Positions 60,612 through 64,000 of a stretch of DNA of 64,000 nt are shown piece by piece. Numbering within the stretch: position 1 is the stretch's first letter; every line of letters starts with the position of its first letter. The notes under the pieces are model-generated. The model ran no database searches, was not told the DNA's origin, and saw only the letters and a program-made list of their open reading frames with translations. The translations under genes and the position numbers were made by a program. Source of the stretch: Ga0077555 sp033764055 (GTDB taxonomy: Bacteria > Pseudomonadota > Alphaproteobacteria > Rhizobiales > Hyphomicrobiaceae); the NCBI GenBank assembly GCA_033764055.1, contig JANRJI010000136.1, positions 1 through 64,000 on the forward strand. The letters are read 5' to 3'.

Positions 60612-61262
60612 ATGAACAAGACGATCCTCAGCCTCGTTGCCCTCGGCGCGCTCGTCGCGAGTGCCCCCGTTCTGGCGCAGCAGAAGGCGAAAGCACCGCC
60701 TGCGCCCGTCGACATTCCGAAGGGCGTCTTCATCGAGACCCAGCCGGCCGACGCCTACCTCGCGCGGGATACCGTCCTGTTCGCCAAGGTCCGCGACGAC
60801 TCGGGCAAGATCATCGGTGACGTCGAGGACCTCGTCGTCAATGACCGCAACGAGGTGATCGGCGTCGTCATGGGAGTGGGCGGCTTCCTCGGCGCCGGCG
60901 AGAAGCGAATCGCGGTGCGCCTGTCGGCGCTCGACGTCTCCGAGAAGGGCGGGCGGACGACGGTGACGCTCAAGGGCGCCACCAAGCAGCTGCTCGCGGC
61001 ACTGCCGGCCTTCAAGCGCAACAAGCCGCCGAAGACCATGCTCAACCGCATTAAGGAGAAGGCCCAGGAGCTGACCGACAAGACCGTCGAGAGCTCGAAG
61101 GAAGCCGCCGAGAAGGCCCGCGAGCAGGCCGGTCCCGCCCTGGAGAAGGCCAAGGACGCTGCTGGCAAGGCCTACGAGCAGGCCAGGGACGCCGCCGGCA
61201 AGGCCATCGAGAAGGCCAAGGACGCAGCCCAACCGTCGTCTGCGCCTGCTCCGAAGCAGTAA
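60612..61262 (+). CDS. Secreted PRC-barrel protein with an LEA-like helical tail
   Basis: A 216-residue protein. A signal peptide (MNKTILSLVALGALVASAPV, then LAQQ) is followed by a PRC-barrel-like domain at about 45-125 (VRDDSGKIIGDVEDLVVNDR, then NEVIGVVMGVGGFLGAGEKR). The last 70 residues repeat an 11-residue pattern such as KDAAGKAYEQARDAAGKAIE, as in LEA or apolipoprotein-like amphipathic helices. Such proteins are often stress-linked and may sit at the membrane surface. The exact role is unknown. Confidence 0.75.
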   Translation: MNKTILSLVALGALVASAPVLAQQKAKAPPAPVDIPKGVFIETQPADAYLARDTVLFAKVRDDSGKIIGDVEDLVVNDRNEVIGVVMGVGGFLGAGEKRIAVRLSALDVSEKGGRTTVTLKGATKQLLAALPAFKRNKPPKTMLNRIKEKAQELTDKTVESSKEAAEKAREQAGPALEKAKDAAGKAYEQARDAAGKAIEKAKDAAQPSSAPAPKQ

Positions 61263-61302
61263 CGCCGCGGCCGCGGCAGTGCGGCGTGTGAACCATCGCC
61301 AG

Positions 61303-61325
61303 CCCCGGCGCCCCAGGCGCTGGGG
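61303..61325. terminator. Hairpin between convergent PRC and GNAT genes
   Basis: CCCCGGCGCC and GGCGCTGGGG pair over ten positions, one of them G-T, with a CCA loop. It lies about 40 bases past the PRC-gene stop and 19 bases past the GNAT stop, so it can serve both genes. Confidence 0.55.
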
Positions 61326-61343
61326 CGTTCGTCGCTGCTGTCT

Positions 61344-61958
61344 CTACGGCCGGATAATCGGTACCTGCGGCGCAGCCTCCGGCGACAGCGTGCCGTCGAG
61401 CCGCGGATCGGGCGCGAGCTCGAGCTGAAGATGGAACGGGCGAAAACCGGATCGCATGTAGAACGCCAGCGCGCCCGGGTGATCCAGCGTGCAGGTGTGA
61501 AGCCAGAACCGGTCGATGGGGTGCCTCCAGGCCCGTGCGATAGCATGGCCCATGAGCATCCGGCCCGCGCCGCGGCCGACAAGGGGCATCGTCAGGCCGA
61601 AAAACGCAAGCTCGCACGTTCTGGCGGCGCGGAAATCCAGCTCCAGCAGACCCTCGTCACGGCCATCTTCGGCCAAAGCCCAGATCTCGACGTCTGGCGA
61701 GCGAATGGTGGCCTCGAGTGCGCCGGGAGAAAGGCGCAGCCGGGACTGCCAGAGCCACGGCTCGCCGATGCGGCGGAAGAGGTCGCGGTACCAGCCGGTC
61801 TCGGGCCGCTCGACGCGGCGGATGACGAGACCGGGCACCGCCGGCGCCGGCCGGACGGGTGGCGGTGCCCGCATCTCGAGGGACGTGGCGATCGCGGCGA
61901 TGTAGCCTGCCGGGAGGTCGGTGTAGCCATCGGCAAGCTTGAAGCCCGGATCGGCCAT
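61344..61958 (-). CDS. GNAT family N-acetyltransferase
   Basis: A 204-residue acetyltransferase. The acetyl-CoA site is TMPLVGRGAGRMLMGHAIAR, and LHTCTLDHPGALAFYMRSGF is the second conserved region. The substrate cannot be inferred. ATG 61958 is preceded by GAGAAGG, part of a 15-base sequence that is duplicated directly upstream. It diverges from the cation-efflux gene. Confidence 0.85.
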   Translation of the reverse strand: MADPGFKLADGYTDLPAGYIAAIATSLEMRAPPPVRPAPAVPGLVIRRVERPETGWYRDLFRRIGEPWLWQSRLRLSPGALEATIRSPDVEIWALAEDGRDEGLLELDFRAARTCELAFFGLTMPLVGRGAGRMLMGHAIARAWRHPIDRFWLHTCTLDHPGALAFYMRSGFRPFHLQLELAPDPRLDGTLSPEAAPQVPIIRP

Positions 61959-61967
61959 AGCGGCACC

Positions 61968-61997
61968 TTCTCAAAGATCGGATTCTCAAAGATCGGA
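61968..61997 (-). repeat. 15-base direct duplication before the GNAT gene
   Basis: TTCTCAAAGATCGGA occurs twice in perfect tandem at 61968-61982 and 61983-61997. On the minus strand each copy ends in TTTGAGAA; the gene-proximal copy, with the two bases after it, forms the GNAT ribosome site GAGAAGG. Slippage here may change expression. Confidence 0.9.
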
Positions 61998-62155
61998 ACT
62001 CGCCCGGTCCGCCATGTGCCGGTGCTGTCGAGAGGTCTGGCCGAGCGTCCCTGCAAGCTCCCCTGCCCGGTGCTTCGCCTGTATAGTCCCCACCGTTGCA
62101 GAGAGCCATAGCCGGCCTCGGCGATGACCGCACACTCAACCCGAACGGAGCAGCC

Positions 62156-63304
62156 GTGGCCGCATCTGGATCGACGACCGTGGTGCTCGCCGCGCTTGCC
62201 GGCAATGCCTGCATCGCCATCGCCAAGCTCGTGGCCGCCGGCTGGACGGGCTCGGCGGCCATGTTGTCGGAGGCCATTCACTCGATCGCCGACACCGGCA
62301 ACCAAGGTCTCCTTCTGCTCGGACTGAAGCGATCGGGCCGGCCCCCTGACGCACGACATCCCTTCGGCTATGCGAAGGAGCTCTATTTCTGGGCCTTCGT
62401 CGTGGCCGTGCTGCTGTTCTCGCTCGGCTCCGGCGTAGCGCTCTACGAGGGCATCGACAAGCTCCTGCACCCGCACCCCTTGACCGACCCGACCATCAAC
62501 TACGTTGTGCTGGGCCTCGCCATCGTCTTCGAGTGCGGCTCGACCTACGTGGCATTGCGGGAGTTCAATCGCCGCCGCGGCGAGGAGAACCCCGTGTCCG
62601 CCCTGCGCAGCTCGAAGGATCCTGCGCTCTATACAGTCCTGCTCGAGGACCTCGCCGCCTTGGCAGGCCTCCTTGTGGCGCTTGCCGGCATCGCGGCATC
62701 GCATCTGCTCGGTTGGACCGATGGCGACGCCATCGCCTCGATCGTGATCGGGCTCATTCTGGCTGCAGTTGCCGCCTTCATGGCGATCGAGACCAAGGCG
62801 CTGCTGATCGGCGAGGCGGCGGCGCCGGAGGTCGCGGGCGCGATCCGCGAGATGGTCGGTGCCGAGATGGGTCGGGACGGCCCGGTGATCGCCATCAACG
62901 AGCTGCGCACGATGCATCTCGGGCCGGACGACGTGCTGGTGGCGGTGAGCCTCGACTTCCGCGACGGAGAGACCGCGCACTCTGTCGAGGCGGTGATCGG
63001 CAGGCTCGATCAGCGCATCAAGCAGCGCTTCCCGGCGGTGACTCACCTCTTCCTCGAGGTGCAGTCGTCACCACGAGCGGCTACGCTGGCCACCTCAGGT
63101 GCCCCGCACGAGCCGTTGAAAATGGTTGCGCAGGCCACGCCCGCGCTGGCAGCGGCCACCGCGCGGCCGCCCGCAACAGCTGCCCCAGCCCCGGCGGCCG
63201 CGCGTGAAACCACTCTCGTTGCCGCACCATCCCGTGGCGCCAGCGATGTGCCCAAAGGCAACTATCCGCCGCCACGGCAAGGCAAGAAGAAAAAGCGGCG
63301 GTAG
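62156..63304 (+). CDS. Cation diffusion facilitator family transporter
   Basis: A 382-residue efflux transporter for zinc or another divalent metal. The first metal site is His42-x3-Asp46 in SEAIHSIADTGNQG. In helix five the usual HxxxD is replaced by VLLEDLAAL, as in the ZnT9-like branch. About six membrane helices are followed by a cytoplasmic domain (VLVAVSLDFRDGETAHSVEA) and an extra Ala/Pro-rich tail of 80 residues ending in KKKKRR. GTG 62156 follows CGGAG and gives a normal N-terminus. Confidence 0.85.
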   Translation: MAASGSTTVVLAALAGNACIAIAKLVAAGWTGSAAMLSEAIHSIADTGNQGLLLLGLKRSGRPPDARHPFGYAKELYFWAFVVAVLLFSLGSGVALYEGIDKLLHPHPLTDPTINYVVLGLAIVFECGSTYVALREFNRRRGEENPVSALRSSKDPALYTVLLEDLAALAGLLVALAGIAASHLLGWTDGDAIASIVIGLILAAVAAFMAIETKALLIGEAAAPEVAGAIREMVGAEMGRDGPVIAINELRTMHLGPDDVLVAVSLDFRDGETAHSVEAVIGRLDQRIKQRFPAVTHLFLEVQSSPRAATLATSGAPHEPLKMVAQATPALAAATARPPATAAPAPAAARETTLVAAPSRGASDVPKGNYPPPRQGKKKKRR

Positions 63305-63307
63305 ACT

Positions 63308-63601
63308 TCAGCCGTCGCTGTCGGGAGCTTTCAGGGTGCGGGCCGTCGCCGGACGCGGCGGGCGCAGCGCCGCCCCCTCCCTCGGCAACCCCACGATCCG
63401 GCGCCCGGCGGAAGTGACCTGCACCTCCAGTCCACGGGACCCTGCCCGCGTCTCGAGGTAGCCACGCTCTACGGCGGTCTCCCAGACCATCAGGCGCGGG
63501 CAGGACGTGCGCCAGGCGTCGAGGACGTCGCCGTAAGCACGGGGCTCGCGCGCGCACCACGTCACAAGGTCCCGCACCAGTGGCTCGATCGTGTCAGCCA
63601 T
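63308..63601 (-). CDS. Small conserved protein of unknown function, winged-helix-like
   Basis: A 97-residue protein. TIEPLVRDLVTWCAREPRAY, DAWRTSCPRLMVWETAVERG and the basic end EVQVTSAGRRIVGLP resemble small uncharacterised proteins common in rhizobia. The layout suggests a winged-helix fold, perhaps DNA-binding. AGGAGGAG precedes ATG 63601. It converges on the transporter gene with a three-base gap. Confidence 0.7.
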   Translation of the reverse strand: MADTIEPLVRDLVTWCAREPRAYGDVLDAWRTSCPRLMVWETAVERGYLETRAGSRGLEVQVTSAGRRIVGLPREGAALRPPRPATARTLKAPDSDG

Positions 63602-63807
63602 GATGCTCCTCCTGTCGCTGTTGAAACCGGGCGCGACTGGCCGGCCAGTGGCCCGTCGCGCCAAAATCGAAACATGACCGCGACCGCATGCGATTTTGGC
63701 GCGACATGAGGGGCACTAGCAAAATCATTGCCTCAGTGTGGCGTTCAAGGCGTCATAGTTGAAACCGCGCAAGCCGCAACGTCGATCAACCATGGCGCGA
63801 CGCCACA
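63602..63807. repeat. Intergenic region rich in inverted repeats
   Basis: A perfect 15-base inverted repeat GTCGCGCCAAAATCG (63655-63669) and CGATTTTGGCGCGAC (63691-63705) has a 21-base loop. The palindrome ACTGGCCGGCCAGT lies at 63636-63649. A 10-base inverted pair AGTGTGGCGT (63735-63744) and ACGCCACACT (63800-63809) surrounds a direct repeat GTTGAAACCG (63620 and 63758). The octamer GGCGCGAC appears three times and once inverted. It lies between the CoA-transferase end and the small conserved gene. Terminator, operator array or mobile remnant are all possible. Confidence 0.7.
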
Positions 63808-64000
63808 CTAGGCCGCTCCGAGGTCCACGACCACGCCACGCCCGACGAGGGCATCGATCTCGTCACGAGAGTAGCCGATCTCAGCCAGGATGGCGCGGCT
63901 GTGCTCGCCGATCACCGGCACCGCCGCATCGTCATGATGGTGCCCCGGCAGGTGAGGCAGCGCCACGTGCTGCCCGGTCGCGAGCTCGTAGGACGGAGCC
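63808..64000 (-). CDS. Class III CoA-transferase (CaiB/BaiF), C-terminal end (partial)
   Basis: The last 63 codons of a leftward gene that begins beyond the window. The sequence LPHLPGHHHDDAAVPVIGEH, SRAILAEIGYSRDEIDALVG and RGVVVDLGAA is the usual end of CaiB/BaiF CoA-transferases, where GEHT.EIL.ELGYS.EEI..L is conserved. These enzymes move CoA between carboxylic acids; the substrate cannot be told from the tail. The stop is TAG at 63808-63810. Confidence 0.85.
   Translation of the reverse strand, partial: APSYELATGQHVALPHLPGHHHDDAAVPVIGEHSRAILAEIGYSRDEIDALVGRGVVVDLGAA

Noticed and set aside
1..64000. tRNA, rRNA or tmRNA genes
   Set aside because: No cloverleaf with a GTTCGANTC-type arm was found outside coding genes; one GTTCGATTC-like string lies inside gyrA.

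Overview
The window is a GC-rich, gene-dense piece of an alphaproteobacterial chromosome, most likely from the order Hyphomicrobiales (Rhizobiales). The evidence is the gene order: lptG-lptD-surA-pdxA-rsmA, then gmk/yicC/mltG/fabF/acpP/fabG/fabD, rpsF-rpsR-DUF2232-rplI, dnaB, alr-radA-cvpA-purF, ilvB/ilvH and miaA. The genus cannot be fixed by eye. I recognise no tRNA, rRNA, CRISPR array, phage or insertion sequence.

Layout. 1-6.3 kb: outer-membrane biogenesis (lptG end, lptD, surA) with pdxA and rsmA. rsmA carries an in-frame amber codon, and the usual RsmA tail is still readable after it. 6.4-14.1 kb: a small membrane protein, then a leftward block of guanylate kinase, YicC, MltG and the fatty-acid genes fabF, acpP, fabG and fabD. 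14.5-17.1 kb: ribosomal proteins bS6, bS18 and bL9 with a DUF2232 membrane protein. 17.3-26.9 kb: cyclopropane synthase, DnaB, a PilZ protein, alanine racemase, RadA, CvpA, PurF, a MarR regulator and PncC. 27-33.6 kb: a YHS protein, acetolactate synthase subunits split apart by a GST gene and a ygiB-ygiC pair, and miaA.

33.6-48.6 kb is the metabolic centre: a sulfur-oxidation (sox) locus built on two divergent transcripts. Rightward runs soxY-Z-B-C-D-E-F-H. Leftward runs soxA-X-S-R, a YeeE/YedE (SoxT-like) permease, a cytochrome c, a CRP/FNR regulator, cydA, cydB and a tiny DUF2474 gene. SoxXA, SoxYZ, SoxB and SoxCD together should oxidise thiosulfate fully to sulfate in the periplasm. SoxEF is a flavocytochrome c sulfide dehydrogenase. 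SoxR has the two-cysteine ArsR design of persulfide sensors. The adjoining bd-type quinol oxidase of the cyanide-insensitive class would keep respiration working when sulfide is present. No soxV, soxW or soxG is seen.

48.6-64 kb: dnaE, a short-chain dehydrogenase, a DUF502 protein, a Rieske oxygenase, an unusual protein joining a zinc-phospholipase-C-like domain to a DUF4332 helix-hairpin-helix region, gyrA with an altered quinolone-resistance region, a PRC-barrel protein with an LEA-like tail, a GNAT acetyltransferase, a cation-efflux transporter, a small conserved protein, an intergenic region packed with inverted repeats, and the end of a class III CoA-transferase gene.

All calls come from reading the sequence and from family knowledge; no database search was run.
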